From: a virus
Strand: one strand, 5' to 3'
Length of the DNA stretch: 29,952 bases
Virus record (IMG/VR): IMGVR_UViG_3300006117_000698
Span: 1 to 29,952 of that record
The position numbers and the translations under genes are program-made. The number at the start of each line of letters is the position of its first letter. Within the stretch, counting starts at the first letter, position 1. Under the pieces are notes generated by a model. The model was not told the DNA's origin. It did not search any database and saw nothing but the letters and a program-made list of their open reading frames with translations. Positions 6,577-14,195 of the stretch are shown here, one piece after another.

Positions 6577-6840
6577 ATGCCATATCAAATAACAACAGTA
6601 AGTCATACTGCTGAAATGCAGTTTGATTCCAACGGAAATCTTGCTCCTGGTGCAGTCTATCTGGCAGATCTATCTGCTGCTGGACTCAGCTTTGTTCAGC
6701 CCAACAGTATAACAAACAACAATGATGGTACTACAACCACGATTAGACATTTTGATGATTTCGTCCTGGCCCTAGCCTGGGAAAAGGTTATCCAGGCTCG
6801 AACAGCAACCATCTCAACCAAACTTGTTGTAGTTCAATAG
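6577..6840 (+). CDS. 87-aa hypothetical phage protein
   Basis: 87 aa with a strong Shine-Dalgarno (CAGGAG, 7 nt spacing) and its own late-promoter core. The sequence alternates short strands and helices: a Thr-rich middle loop, an Asp-Asp-Phe-Val-Leu-Ala-Leu-Ala-Trp helix and a final strand ending Leu-Val-Val-Val-Gln. In size and layout (start with Thr/Ile strand, Trp-containing helix, last beta strand) it recalls the two small paralogues at 19793 and 20078, but direct identity is low. I do not recognise its family. Late expression suggests a virion-associated or assembly role, which is inference. Confidence 0.7.
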   Translation: MPYQITTVSHTAEMQFDSNGNLAPGAVYLADLSAAGLSFVQPNSITNNNDGTTTTIRHFDDFVLALAWEKVIQARTATISTKLVVVQ

Positions 6841-6844
6841 TAGA

Positions 6845-7015
6845 TCAAACAAACGGTCTACGATCAAATTCGCGAATGGCCTGATGTGTCAACGCCCGGG
6901 CAGTGCGTATGGCCCGAAATGCGCGACTGAGTTTTTCCTGCTTGCTGATCTGCCCACTCAAGGTACGGCTCAACTGTGAGGCTGTCTGGGTTTTTTTAGG
7001 TGCTGGTTTACTCAT
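6845..7015 (-). CDS. 56-aa basic hypothetical protein
   Basis: A 56-codon frame on the minus strand with AAGGA placed 8 nt before its ATG. It is rich in Lys, Arg, Gln, Thr and Ser and has no membrane segment. The likely role is nucleic-acid or protein binding, based only on charge. Its stop lies 5 nt from the stop of the convergent 87-aa gene. Codon use resembles the neighbours, and the Shine-Dalgarno is one of the better ones in the region, so I consider it a real gene. Confidence 0.55.
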   Translation of the reverse strand: MSKPAPKKTQTASQLSRTLSGQISKQEKLSRAFRAIRTARALTHQAIREFDRRPFV

Positions 7016-7111
7016 GTCGGTTTCCTTGATGTTGTATTGTAACTAATACAGTATACAGTATTACAGTCGCACTGTCAATGCACACAAGATATTTGACTCT
7101 GTTTTTGGCGA

Positions 7112-7119
7112 TATAAATA
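7112..7119 (+). promoter_or_regulatory. late promoter core TATAAATA in a 7-bp dyad
   Basis: An exact TATAAATA lies inside GCGATAT-AA-ATATCGC, a perfect dyad, 26 nt before the GTG at 7146. Confidence 0.65.
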
Positions 7120-7145
7120 TCGCTTCATAGACTCTGAGAGTTGCC

Positions 7146-7823
7146 GTGAAATACATAATGATCGTGTACATGCCCGGGCATGCTGGAAATTTCCTGTCAC
7201 GACTATTCGGCCTGAGTACCGAGACCATACCGCAGATGCCCAAGACCACCGTGGAACATTTGTTGCGTCAGAAGCTGGCTATTCCACCGGATCTTGATCG
7301 TGTTGCACTGTATCGATTTGATCAGGCTGCCCAATTTTCCAGCTGGCAACAGTACCATCGTGCTTGGTCGGATTTTTATCAGGCCGATCAACTACAGGAA
7401 CTCAATCGGGTGTCGGGCGAGATCTACAACACTGTGATACATGCCATACATCCGCACGAGTTTGTTAAAAATCTATACCAGATCAACACTCGAATTGATC
7501 TGGCCGGTGCCAAGTTTGCCAAACAAGATCCACAGCCCTGGTCACATGGAATATATCATGTACAGTTGCGCATGCATGATGACTGGGTCGCACAACAACA
7601 GGAACAGTTGGGATTCCAATGGCGCGATCGGGAGGCTCAACAATTCGATCACATCGCACAGCACTGTAGCGATCGATGCATCGATCTAGATCGCATGCTG
7701 ATCAACCAATCAGAATTCTTGGCCGAATATCGAGACCTGTGTGAATCTATGTCAATAACGGCCAATCCAGACCAGGCCTTGATGCTGTATGCAAACTGGC
7801 GTTCCATCAGATATCCGATCTAG
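7146..7823 (+). CDS. sulfotransferase-like phage protein
   Basis: 225 aa. The N-terminus has a hydrophobic strand followed by Gly-His-Ala-Gly-Asn-Phe-Leu-Ser-Arg at about residues 11-19. This resembles the phosphate-binding start of phage and bacterial sulfotransferase-like P-loop proteins. The rest is polar, with many His, Gln and Asp residues and no clear second motif, so the activity is uncertain. The start is GTG at 7146 with GAGAG upstream; ATG at 7158 is an alternative. The stop is one base before the next gene, which looks like a glycosyltransferase, so both probably act in one surface-modification step. The 3'-phosphoadenosine donor would have to come from the host. Confidence 0.5.
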   Translation: MKYIMIVYMPGHAGNFLSRLFGLSTETIPQMPKTTVEHLLRQKLAIPPDLDRVALYRFDQAAQFSSWQQYHRAWSDFYQADQLQELNRVSGEIYNTVIHAIHPHEFVKNLYQINTRIDLAGAKFAKQDPQPWSHGIYHVQLRMHDDWVAQQQEQLGFQWRDREAQQFDHIAQHCSDRCIDLDRMLINQSEFLAEYRDLCESMSITANPDQALMLYANWRSIRYPI

Positions 7824-7824
7824 C

Positions 7825-8973
7825 ATGTTAAAAATCATAAGCCGACCTCCCAACGATGAGTTTACTCTGTACCTGTTTCAAGAACTGGTCACTAAAGGTC
7901 CCGGGCGCGATTGTGAATCCTACTACATGTGGGGTACACCTCCTGAGCGGTTGGAATCTTTTTTTGAAAATACGCTATTCCAATCCTCCACTGTGATCAT
8001 TGGCATCAAGGACCTGCTGGATCTGTGGAAAGGATACAGCCATTGGCAACACACTCAGCAAGCCGGGGTGGATCTGATTGTACGGTGTGTGCGACGATAC
8101 CCTGACACCATGTTTGTGATTTTTACCAGTCTGGAGAATCTTTATCTGGAGTTACAGGAACCCAATGTGCAGATCATACCCTGGGGCGGAGACTGGGTCA
8201 ATCAATTGATCGAATATCGACGACTAGAACCAGTAGCAGACAAAAATTTTGCCAGCACCAAGACATTTATCAGCCTCAATCGCAACGTGCGAGATCATAG
8301 AGTGGTGTTGTTGAGCTATCTATTTGGACAGGATCTGGATCAACATGGCCTGATCACGTTCCTGGGAATCGGTGTACAGGAACAGCCGGAATCGGAAAAT
8401 TTCCGAGAACGTATCCAATGGGAATTTGACAGCCACAATCAGCATGTTGAGCCGATCATGCAACGCGGCTATGAACGATTTTATTCCAATCAGTCACTGG
8501 TTGTGGACGATTATCGCATCTACGCACCCAACAACTCCAACGACAATTTCTCCAATTTCAATCGTCAACTGAGACACAAGTACCGAGACAGTTTTGTGGA
8601 AATCATATGCGAAAGCAGTTTTGTCACTCCAGCATTCATGTTGACTGAAAAAACGCATCACAGTTTTTACGCATTCAATTTTCCTATCTTGATAGCCGGT
8701 GCCGGAGCTGTGGCACACCTGAGAGAGATTGGGTTTGACATGTTTGATGACATCATTGATCACAGTTATGATTCAACAACTAATCCGGTAGATAGAATCA
8801 CACAGGCCATTGATCTAAATCGAGCTATCCTGACTCAGCCGGATCTGGCCAAGGCATTGTGGCAGGCCAACCAGGACCGATTCTGGCACAATCTAGACGT
8901 GGCCAGATCCGGCATGTACTCTTGGTACAAACAACGCACCTTGCGGCTGATCGATCAGATCCGTTGGCAATAA
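7825..8973 (+). CDS. GT10-like glycosyltransferase
   Basis: 382 aa from the ATG at 7825, one base after the previous stop. Residues about 255-310 carry the pattern seen in fucosyltransferase-like (GT10) proteins of phages and bacteria: Glu-Ser-Ser-Phe, then Leu-Thr-Glu-Lys-Thr, a hydrophobic stretch with Pro-Ile-Leu-Ile-Ala-Gly, Leu-Arg-x-x-Gly-Phe, and an acidic Asp-His-Ser-Tyr-Asp end. That region binds the nucleotide-sugar donor in the GT-B fold. There is no signal peptide or membrane segment, so it acts in the cytoplasm. Donor and acceptor cannot be read from the sequence; modification of host LPS or phage structural proteins are both possible. Confidence 0.6.
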   Translation: MLKIISRPPNDEFTLYLFQELVTKGPGRDCESYYMWGTPPERLESFFENTLFQSSTVIIGIKDLLDLWKGYSHWQHTQQAGVDLIVRCVRRYPDTMFVIFTSLENLYLELQEPNVQIIPWGGDWVNQLIEYRRLEPVADKNFASTKTFISLNRNVRDHRVVLLSYLFGQDLDQHGLITFLGIGVQEQPESENFRERIQWEFDSHNQHVEPIMQRGYERFYSNQSLVVDDYRIYAPNNSNDNFSNFNRQLRHKYRDSFVEIICESSFVTPAFMLTEKTHHSFYAFNFPILIAGAGAVAHLREIGFDMFDDIIDHSYDSTTNPVDRITQAIDLNRAILTQPDLAKALWQANQDRFWHNLDVARSGMYSWYKQRTLRLIDQIRWQ

Positions 8974-9050
8974 TGATAAAAGTTTTTGGTTGATCGCTGT
9001 CAACTTGTTCGGTCTCAAAGGCGTTATATTAGTATAACCAGGAGATTGTT

Positions 9051-9161
9051 ATGAGCATGCAACACAGTTTGACCAAGTTCAATCAACGCAGGATGGCAAG
9101 AGGCATGCAACCTGTTACTTTGCAAGAATGGCGTCGGGTATATCGATTGTTTGCACACTAG
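9051..9161 (+). CDS. 36-aa basic protein
   Basis: A 36-codon frame with a very good Shine-Dalgarno (CCAGGAG, 6 nt spacing). The product is basic, beginning Met-Ser-Met-Gln-His and ending with a Trp-Arg-Arg-Val-Tyr-Arg-Leu helix. No family is recognised. Its last 47 nt overlap the end of the convergent acetyltransferase gene, an unusual arrangement that lowers confidence slightly. Confidence 0.5.
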   Translation: MSMQHSLTKFNQRRMARGMQPVTLQEWRRVYRLFAH

Positions 9162-9588
9162 CACGCTCATAGTAGCAACGCTCGCTGTCTGAGTGAGTCA
9201 ACACAAATGCCAATCGTTCCAGCACTCGTGCGCTGGCCGGATTGCGTCGCAGGGTATCGGCCCTGATCGTACCAGGATACTGATCCAGCACCTGCTGAAC
9301 AGCCCGAGTGGCCAGTCCTGATCCGCGATAATCTACCCCCAACCAATAACCAATCACATGGTAGTGACCGTGGTCCTGCAACTCGACTGCGCCGGCCACA
9401 CAGCCGTCTATCCGGATCACAGATATGTGCAAGGCCGACATGGCCAGTATGGCTTCATAATGCAGGCTGAATTGATCCAGGGTGGCCTGGGCCAACCAGC
9501 CCAATTCTTCCAAGTGGTCTCGAGATCGAACCACTGTTTGATGCAGTTCTTCGATGTCGGAAGTTTGCAAAGTTGCTGTAGAGAACAT
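9115..9588 (-). CDS. GNAT acetyltransferase, RimJ/RimL-like
   Basis: 157 aa from the ATG at 9588. The acetyl-CoA site is visible as Gly-Val-Asp-Tyr-Arg-Gly-Ser-Gly-Leu-Ala-Thr-Arg-Ala, followed by the RimJ/L-type Asn-x-x-Ser-x-x-Val-Leu-Glu-Arg-Leu-x-Phe motif. Such enzymes acetylate N-terminal amines of proteins, aminoglycosides or other small amines. No Shine-Dalgarno is obvious; a longer frame using TTG at 9618 exists but adds no family sequence. The gene is alone on the minus strand, between the glycosyltransferase and the curli module, and converges with a 36-aa gene. The target is unknown. Confidence 0.75.
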   Translation of the reverse strand: MFSTATLQTSDIEELHQTVVRSRDHLEELGWLAQATLDQFSLHYEAILAMSALHISVIRIDGCVAGAVELQDHGHYHVIGYWLGVDYRGSGLATRAVQQVLDQYPGTIRADTLRRNPASARVLERLAFVLTHSDSERCYYERASVQTIDIPDAILAK

Positions 9589-9664
9589 GACATACTTATT
9601 TGCACAGTTAAACAGCAAGTTAAAATACCAGGCATTCCAGTTAAATACTAACAGGAGTCAATAC

Positions 9665-10141
9665 ATGCACAACATCAACAAACTACTGATATTGCTGGTT
9701 TTGGTCAGCGATGCCGTCGCGGCGCCGTTGCCAGATTTCACATTCAAAAGCCCCAGTTTCAACGGTTCGGGCTATGGTACATATCAGCTGACCATAGAAA
9801 ACGAACAGTATACTAGACAACAGGCTGTGCTAAGTGCGCTACAATCAGCACAACAACAGGCGATAGCCACAGCGGCCAGTAATCCCATCAACCAATTTTT
9901 GACCAATTTGGAATCAAGAATCTACGCACAGATCAGTCAAAACTTGGCCACTGCCATGTTTGCCAACAACAACTGTAGCGCAGGACAACCCTGCGGCGGA
10001 ACCATGAATTTCCAAGGCAATACCATACGCTGGAGCAAAGATCCAACCAATCCCAATCAGATACTGCTACAGGTAACTGACAATGTGGGCAACATAACCA
10101 CTATAACTGTGCCCTTAGGCAGTTTTACAATGACCAACTGA
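9665..10141 (+). CDS. csgF: curli assembly factor CsgF
   Basis: 158 aa starting at ATG 9665 behind CAGGAG. A signal peptide covers about residues 1-20 (Asp-Ala-Val-Ala-Ala). The mature N-terminus has Phe-Thr-Phe-Lys-Ser-Pro-Ser-Phe-Asn-Gly, the CsgF segment that inserts into the CsgG channel. It is followed by Asn-Pro-Ile-x-x-Phe and a helical stretch, then a C-terminal sheet ending in Val-Thr-Asp-x-x-x-Gly-x-x-Thr-Thr-Ile, as in CsgF. It is longer than E. coli CsgF (138 aa), with an insert holding Cys-Ser-Ala-Gly-Gln-Pro-Cys that may form a disulphide. CsgF caps the pore and couples curlin export to nucleation at the cell surface. It lies one base before csgG. Confidence 0.85.
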   Translation: MHNINKLLILLVLVSDAVAAPLPDFTFKSPSFNGSGYGTYQLTIENEQYTRQQAVLSALQSAQQQAIATAASNPINQFLTNLESRIYAQISQNLATAMFANNNCSAGQPCGGTMNFQGNTIRWSKDPTNPNQILLQVTDNVGNITTITVPLGSFTMTN

Positions 10142-10142
10142 C

Positions 10143-11318
10143 ATGAAAATACTATTATCCTTGGTGCTTGCGGCTATATTATCTGGTTGTGCTACCACGC
10201 AGAAAATGGGTGTTGAGCACAAGCCTGAACTGGTGCCAACCAAACTACAACGAGAATTTGATTCTGTGCCTTTGCCGGCTGGCCCCAAGCTCAGCGTGGC
10301 TGTGTATCAGTTTACCGACAAAACTGGACAACGTAAACCCACTCCAGGTATTGCCAGCTTCAGTACCGCGGTCACACAAGGTGCTGATGTGTTCTTGATC
10401 AAGGCCTTACAGGATGTGGGACACGGCCAATGGTTTGATGTGGTCGAACGCAACAACCTAGACGCCTTGACCAAAGAACGCTTGATCATCAAACAGATGC
10501 GCGAAGCCTACGAAGGCAAAGAAGCCAAACCTCTCATGCCCATGCTGTTTGCTGGCATCATATTCGAAGGCGGTATCATTGGTTATGACAGCAGTGTAGA
10601 ATCGGGTGGCACAGGATATAACTTCTTGGGCATAGGTCCTAGTACACAATACAGTAAAGATGTGGTGACCATAAGCCTCAGGGCCATAGCAGTCAACACT
10701 GGCAAGATAGTGGCTGCGGTCACAGTAACCAAGATCATCTACAGTACTGCGGACAGTTTTGCTGTGTTAAAAAGCATCGAACCCGGTGGCAACATTGTAA
10801 GCAAGGTGTTTGATGGCACCACCGGAGCTGTCAGTGCCACAGCCGGCATATTCCAATTTGAAACTGGATTGACCATAAATGAACCCGGTACCTTGGCAGT
10901 GAAAACAGCAGTGGAAGCCGCAGTGGTCGAAATCATACGCGAAGGTGAGCGCAAAGGAGTATGGGATTATCGCAAACCTGAACAACCACGAGTGCAGATC
11001 ACGCCGCCGGCTACTGTGGCGGAAACAGTCCCAGCGGCTGAGCCAACACGAGCTGTGGAAGTTGCAGAACCAAAAAAAGAAAAAATTGAGATTGCCAAGT
11101 TGGACAAAATGTATTTTGTAAAAAATACTCGAGTGTACACAACAAAATCCAATCTCGATGGGCCTGTGTATGGCCCGTATGTGGTAGTTTTGGCCAACCA
11201 AGTGGCAACAGTGACCAAAACGCAATTCAAAGATGTGGTACAAATACAAACCGATTCAGGAGTCAAGGGATTTGTAAAACAAGATAGATTGAAAAATCTA
11301 CAGACAGCGAACGATTAG
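10143..11318 (+). CDS. csgG: CsgG curlin export lipoprotein with C-terminal SH3-like domain
   Basis: 391 aa. A lipoprotein signal ends Leu-Ser-Gly-Cys with the lipid Cys at residue 16. The CsgG core spans about 25-275: Val-Ala-Val-Tyr-x-Phe-Thr-Asp-x-Thr-Gly-Gln-Arg-Lys-Pro, Val-Thr-Gln-Gly, and Trp-Phe-x-Val-Val-Glu-Arg-x-Asn-Leu are diagnostic. CsgG forms the nine-subunit outer-membrane pore that secretes curlins without ATP. E. coli CsgG is 277 aa; here a Pro/Ala/Glu/Lys-rich linker (about 278-322) and an SH3-like domain (323-388) are added. SH3-like domains of this kind often bind peptidoglycan, so the tail may anchor the pore to the wall; this is inference. It is transcribed directly after csgF and followed by a curlin gene. 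Confidence 0.93.
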   Translation: MKILLSLVLAAILSGCATTQKMGVEHKPELVPTKLQREFDSVPLPAGPKLSVAVYQFTDKTGQRKPTPGIASFSTAVTQGADVFLIKALQDVGHGQWFDVVERNNLDALTKERLIIKQMREAYEGKEAKPLMPMLFAGIIFEGGIIGYDSSVESGGTGYNFLGIGPSTQYSKDVVTISLRAIAVNTGKIVAAVTVTKIIYSTADSFAVLKSIEPGGNIVSKVFDGTTGAVSATAGIFQFETGLTINEPGTLAVKTAVEAAVVEIIREGERKGVWDYRKPEQPRVQITPPATVAETVPAAEPTRAVEVAEPKKEKIEIAKLDKMYFVKNTRVYTTKSNLDGPVYGPYVVVLANQVATVTKTQFKDVVQIQTDSGVKGFVKQDRLKNLQTAND

Positions 11319-11357
11319 GAGTCGCAAAAAGGCCAAAAGAGCCAAAAGGAAAACGCA

Positions 11358-12290
11358 ATGAAAACAAGACTAGCCAAACTAATAATAACAATGCTAGCGA
11401 TAACGGGTATAGCAGGAGCAGCCGATAACAGCATCTACATAGACCAAACCGGTGACAATTCCACGATCAATATAACCCAATCAGGTTATGGTAACGTGGT
11501 ACGAGGTATACAACCCCTGCCCAATGCCAACGATAACACTGTGAATGCCCGAATATACGGCAGCAACAATCAATTGGCCATTACCCAGACTGGTAGCAAC
11601 AATCGACTGGATCTGGGCGTACAGACCATGACCGGCAACGGCGGAGCAGGCAACCCCACTGTGACTTATACCGTGACAGGTGACAATGCCAAAGCCAAAA
11701 TTGACAGCAACAACGAAGGTACCGGCATCAGTGAAAGCAATTCGATCGCAGTAAATCAGACCGGTAACAATTCTGGATTGAATGCTCGGGTCCTGGGCGG
11801 TGAAAACTCCTTGAGTATAAACACCGGAGGCGGCGACGGCAATGGGGTCAATTCATTTGTCAACGGTGGTAATAACTCCCAAAATATCAGTTTGTTGGGT
11901 GGTGGCAACAACGTGGCCACAGTATTACAAGGTGTAGCCAGTCCAGTCAATAACAGCAGTGTGGGCATTAACTTGGTTGGTGCCAGCAACGTGTTCAGCA
12001 TAACACAAGATGGTGGCACTGCGGGCAATCAGGTCACTGTGGGCGGATACACAGGTGGGTCAGCCATGACCGGCAGTGGTAATTCAATCACTGTGTCACA
12101 ATACGGCAGCGCCGACAACACGGCCAATTTGGGTATTACCGGCAGTAACAATACCATAACAGCCAATCAAGCTGCTGGTGCTGCTTCCAACAATGTGCTC
12201 AATCTCAAAATGAATGGTAGTGGCAACACTGTGGGCGTTTCACAAGGCACAGGCACAGCCCCGCCACCTTCTACCGTTGGTCTGCGTTGA
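11358..12290 (+). CDS. curlin-repeat amyloid subunit (CsgA/CsgB-like), long
   Basis: 310 aa with a signal peptide ending about residue 21 (Ala-Gly-Ala-Ala). The whole mature protein is a run of curlin-type repeats with the Ile/Val-x-Gln-x-Gly-x-x-Asn core; about eight recognisable Gln-x-Gly units are visible, some degenerate. Strand-turn-strand repeats of this sort stack into the amyloid core of curli. At 310 aa it is about twice the length of E. coli CsgA (151 aa). The Shine-Dalgarno is strong (AAAAGGAAAACGCA before ATG). The gene follows csgG by 39 nt, so it is the most likely export substrate. The protein is Asn- and Gly-rich and nearly lacks Cys and aromatic residues. CsgA or CsgB identity cannot be told apart. 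Confidence 0.85.
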   Translation: MKTRLAKLIITMLAITGIAGAADNSIYIDQTGDNSTINITQSGYGNVVRGIQPLPNANDNTVNARIYGSNNQLAITQTGSNNRLDLGVQTMTGNGGAGNPTVTYTVTGDNAKAKIDSNNEGTGISESNSIAVNQTGNNSGLNARVLGGENSLSINTGGGDGNGVNSFVNGGNNSQNISLLGGGNNVATVLQGVASPVNNSSVGINLVGASNVFSITQDGGTAGNQVTVGGYTGGSAMTGSGNSITVSQYGSADNTANLGITGSNNTITANQAAGAASNNVLNLKMNGSGNTVGVSQGTGTAPPPSTVGLR

Positions 12291-13393
12291 TGAAAATATT
12301 GTTGTTTCTCAGTTTGTGTTTCGTGTCAGTGAATCTCTGGGCTGGTATTGGTACTATAACCGAACAGGCCAACAATCCAGCATCGATACAAAGACAAAAG
12401 ACCACATTGTCTGGCACCAAAGGAACAGCAGTAGAAATGGAAGATGCTGTAAAAACCGGACAGGGCAAAGTGGGCATTACCTTTGCTGACGATACTAGAG
12501 TACAAGTGAACGAAAATAGCCGATTGGTCATTGACGACTTTGTGTATGATCCAAAAAAACCCACCGCAGGCAAACTGGCACTCAACATGGCGTCGGGCAC
12601 GGTGCGGTATGCGTCAGGGGCTATTGCTCATGACAATCCCAGCAAGGTTTCTATCAATACACCCACCGCCACTATCGCTGTTCGTGGAACTGATTTTACT
12701 ACCACTGTGGATGAACTGGGTTCTAGCACAGTGATATTGTTGCCCAGTTGTCCGGCTGGTTATGCTGATATAGAACGTGACTGCAAAATTGGCATAATTG
12801 ATGTGATCACTGATGCCGGACAAGTCACACTGGATCAGGCCTTTCAAGCCACAAGAGTGGACAGTCGTGGCACGCCACCAACTCGACCGGTCATTGTGCG
12901 ACTGACTGCTGACAGCATCAGCAATCTGTTGATCCTGAGTCCGCCGCCTGAGATTCGTCGAGCAGTATCGGACCAACGAGAAATGAATCGAGTCAATGCT
13001 CTTAGCCAGGATTTTCTCAAAGAAGCCGATCTCAGCAACGTGTTGACTGAACAACAACGAACCATATTTGCCAATAGGCTCAGCCAAAACTTTTTGGATC
13101 AGGACTTTTTACAAAATATTTTGACCTTGATCAACGAACAATTGGCGGCTGAACTCAATCTACTCAACAGCACCACGTCAGGACTGTTGCCAGACTATAA
13201 AGCACTGTCAGGGGTCAAGGTAGCTGTGGACGATTTGACTGTGACTCTAAGTCGTGATGACGGTAGCAACATGTCCAGCGCCACATTCAGCAAATACAGC
13301 AATGCCACACTGTATCAAACACAAGGTTCCATCACGATAAAAAATCGCGTCAACACCGGCGGTACCACGGTGGTAACTTTGAAGCAGAATTGA
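12290..13393 (+). CDS. secreted FecR-domain protein
   Basis: 367 aa. The start is the ATG at 12290, overlapping the curlin stop as TGATG. A signal peptide covers about residues 1-18 (Trp-Ala-Gly). A FecR domain lies at about 40-145: a strand with Gly-Lys-Val-Gly-Ile-Thr-Phe-Ala-Asp-Asp-Thr, then Leu-Val-Ile-Asp-Asp-Phe-x-Tyr, and the Val-Arg-Gly-Thr-Asp-Phe motif that marks this family. The C-terminal half is helical and ends in a beta-rich part. Here the FecR domain is not a membrane sigma regulator but a periplasmic or exported protein, as in bacterial FecR-CHASE2 cyclase gene groups. It sits between two curlin genes, so binding to fibres, exporter or cell wall is likely but unproven. Confidence 0.82.
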   Translation: MKILLFLSLCFVSVNLWAGIGTITEQANNPASIQRQKTTLSGTKGTAVEMEDAVKTGQGKVGITFADDTRVQVNENSRLVIDDFVYDPKKPTAGKLALNMASGTVRYASGAIAHDNPSKVSINTPTATIAVRGTDFTTTVDELGSSTVILLPSCPAGYADIERDCKIGIIDVITDAGQVTLDQAFQATRVDSRGTPPTRPVIVRLTADSISNLLILSPPPEIRRAVSDQREMNRVNALSQDFLKEADLSNVLTEQQRTIFANRLSQNFLDQDFLQNILTLINEQLAAELNLLNSTTSGLLPDYKALSGVKVAVDDLTVTLSRDDGSNMSSATFSKYSNATLYQTQGSITIKNRVNTGGTTVVTLKQN

Positions 13394-13394
13394 T

Positions 13395-14177
13395 ATGAAA
13401 CAGTTATTGTTACTGGTCATGCTGTTCTCCAGCGTTGTATCAGCTGATCCACAAACAGATTCGGCTCAGGCCAGATTGAACTATATCACAAACAACAGCA
13501 TCTATATAGATCAAGTTGGTGACTCAAACAACATCAGAATTCAACAAAACAGTGGTCAAGCCGGCATAGCTGGAGTGGGTGCCAACAGTATGCCCATACA
13601 AGGCGATGGCAATTACGTAAAGATAATCCAGGGCGACCCATTGGGGTCAGGACAGCACCTGGCAGAAGGTGCCGTCTATGGCAGTTATAACACTGTGATA
13701 GCCAAACAAGGTGTCGCCCTGGATGGGCAAACGTCTGGCCTAGATGCCGGCGGACACTATATCATGTTCACGGTAACCGGCACTGGCAATCAGATCTCCA
13801 GTGAACAGACCAATACCGGTTCAGCCAACATGAGCTATGTGGCCACCACAGTCAACGGCAACTATAACACACAGACCTTTAGTCAGACCGGCAACGGAGC
13901 CAAACAGATCACGGCCAACACACAGGGCAATCAAAACAGTCTCACTGCCACACAGACTGGGAGCCAACAGAATCTGGCAGTGAATTTTCTGGGCAACAAC
14001 AACAGTGCCAGCGTGTTACAAACCGGATCAGCCAATAATGCCAATATCAGCATAGTCAATGCTGGTGGCCCAGGATCGGTCAATCTTATTCAAACAGGTG
14101 GACAAAACTATTCGGTCAGTACTGTTTGTGTACAAGCAGGCGGTTGCGGACCTATAACTGTGCGCCAAGGCAATTGA
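13395..14177 (+). CDS. second curlin-repeat protein
   Basis: 260 aa with a signal peptide ending at about residue 17 (Val-Ser-Ala-Asp). Repeats with Ile-x-x-Gln-x-Gly-x-x-Asn cores run through the mature protein, e.g. Asp-Gln-Val-Gly-Asp near the start and Leu-Ile-Gln-Thr-Gly-Gly-Gln-Asn near the end. Two Cys close together in the last 15 residues could form a disulphide. It starts one base after the FecR gene. In bacterial operons CsgB is the nucleator and CsgA the major subunit; this shorter copy could be either. The two phage curlins are alike in repeat type but clearly differ in sequence, so they are not a recent duplication. Confidence 0.83.
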   Translation: MKQLLLLVMLFSSVVSADPQTDSAQARLNYITNNSIYIDQVGDSNNIRIQQNSGQAGIAGVGANSMPIQGDGNYVKIIQGDPLGSGQHLAEGAVYGSYNTVIAKQGVALDGQTSGLDAGGHYIMFTVTGTGNQISSEQTNTGSANMSYVATTVNGNYNTQTFSQTGNGAKQITANTQGNQNSLTATQTGSQQNLAVNFLGNNNSASVLQTGSANNANISIVNAGGPGSVNLIQTGGQNYSVSTVCVQAGGCGPITVRQGN

Positions 14178-14182
14178 TTCGA

Positions 14183-14190
14183 TATAAATA
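14183..14190 (+). promoter_or_regulatory. late promoter core TATAAATA
   Basis: An exact core inside GATAT-AA-ATATC, only 5 nt before the ATG at 14196. The layout matches the dyad at 7112 and predicts a nearly leaderless transcript for the outer-membrane protein gene. Confidence 0.65.
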
Positions 14191-14195
14191 TCCGT

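Noticed and set aside
10767-11266. Several minus-strand frames of 65-160 aa antisense to csgG
   Set aside because: They are mirror frames of a well-supported gene and show no motif or ribosome site.
12290-13393. FecR protein as a TonB-system sigma regulator
   Set aside because: There is a signal peptide and no cytoplasmic segment or inner membrane helix, and no sigma factor or TonB receptor is nearby.
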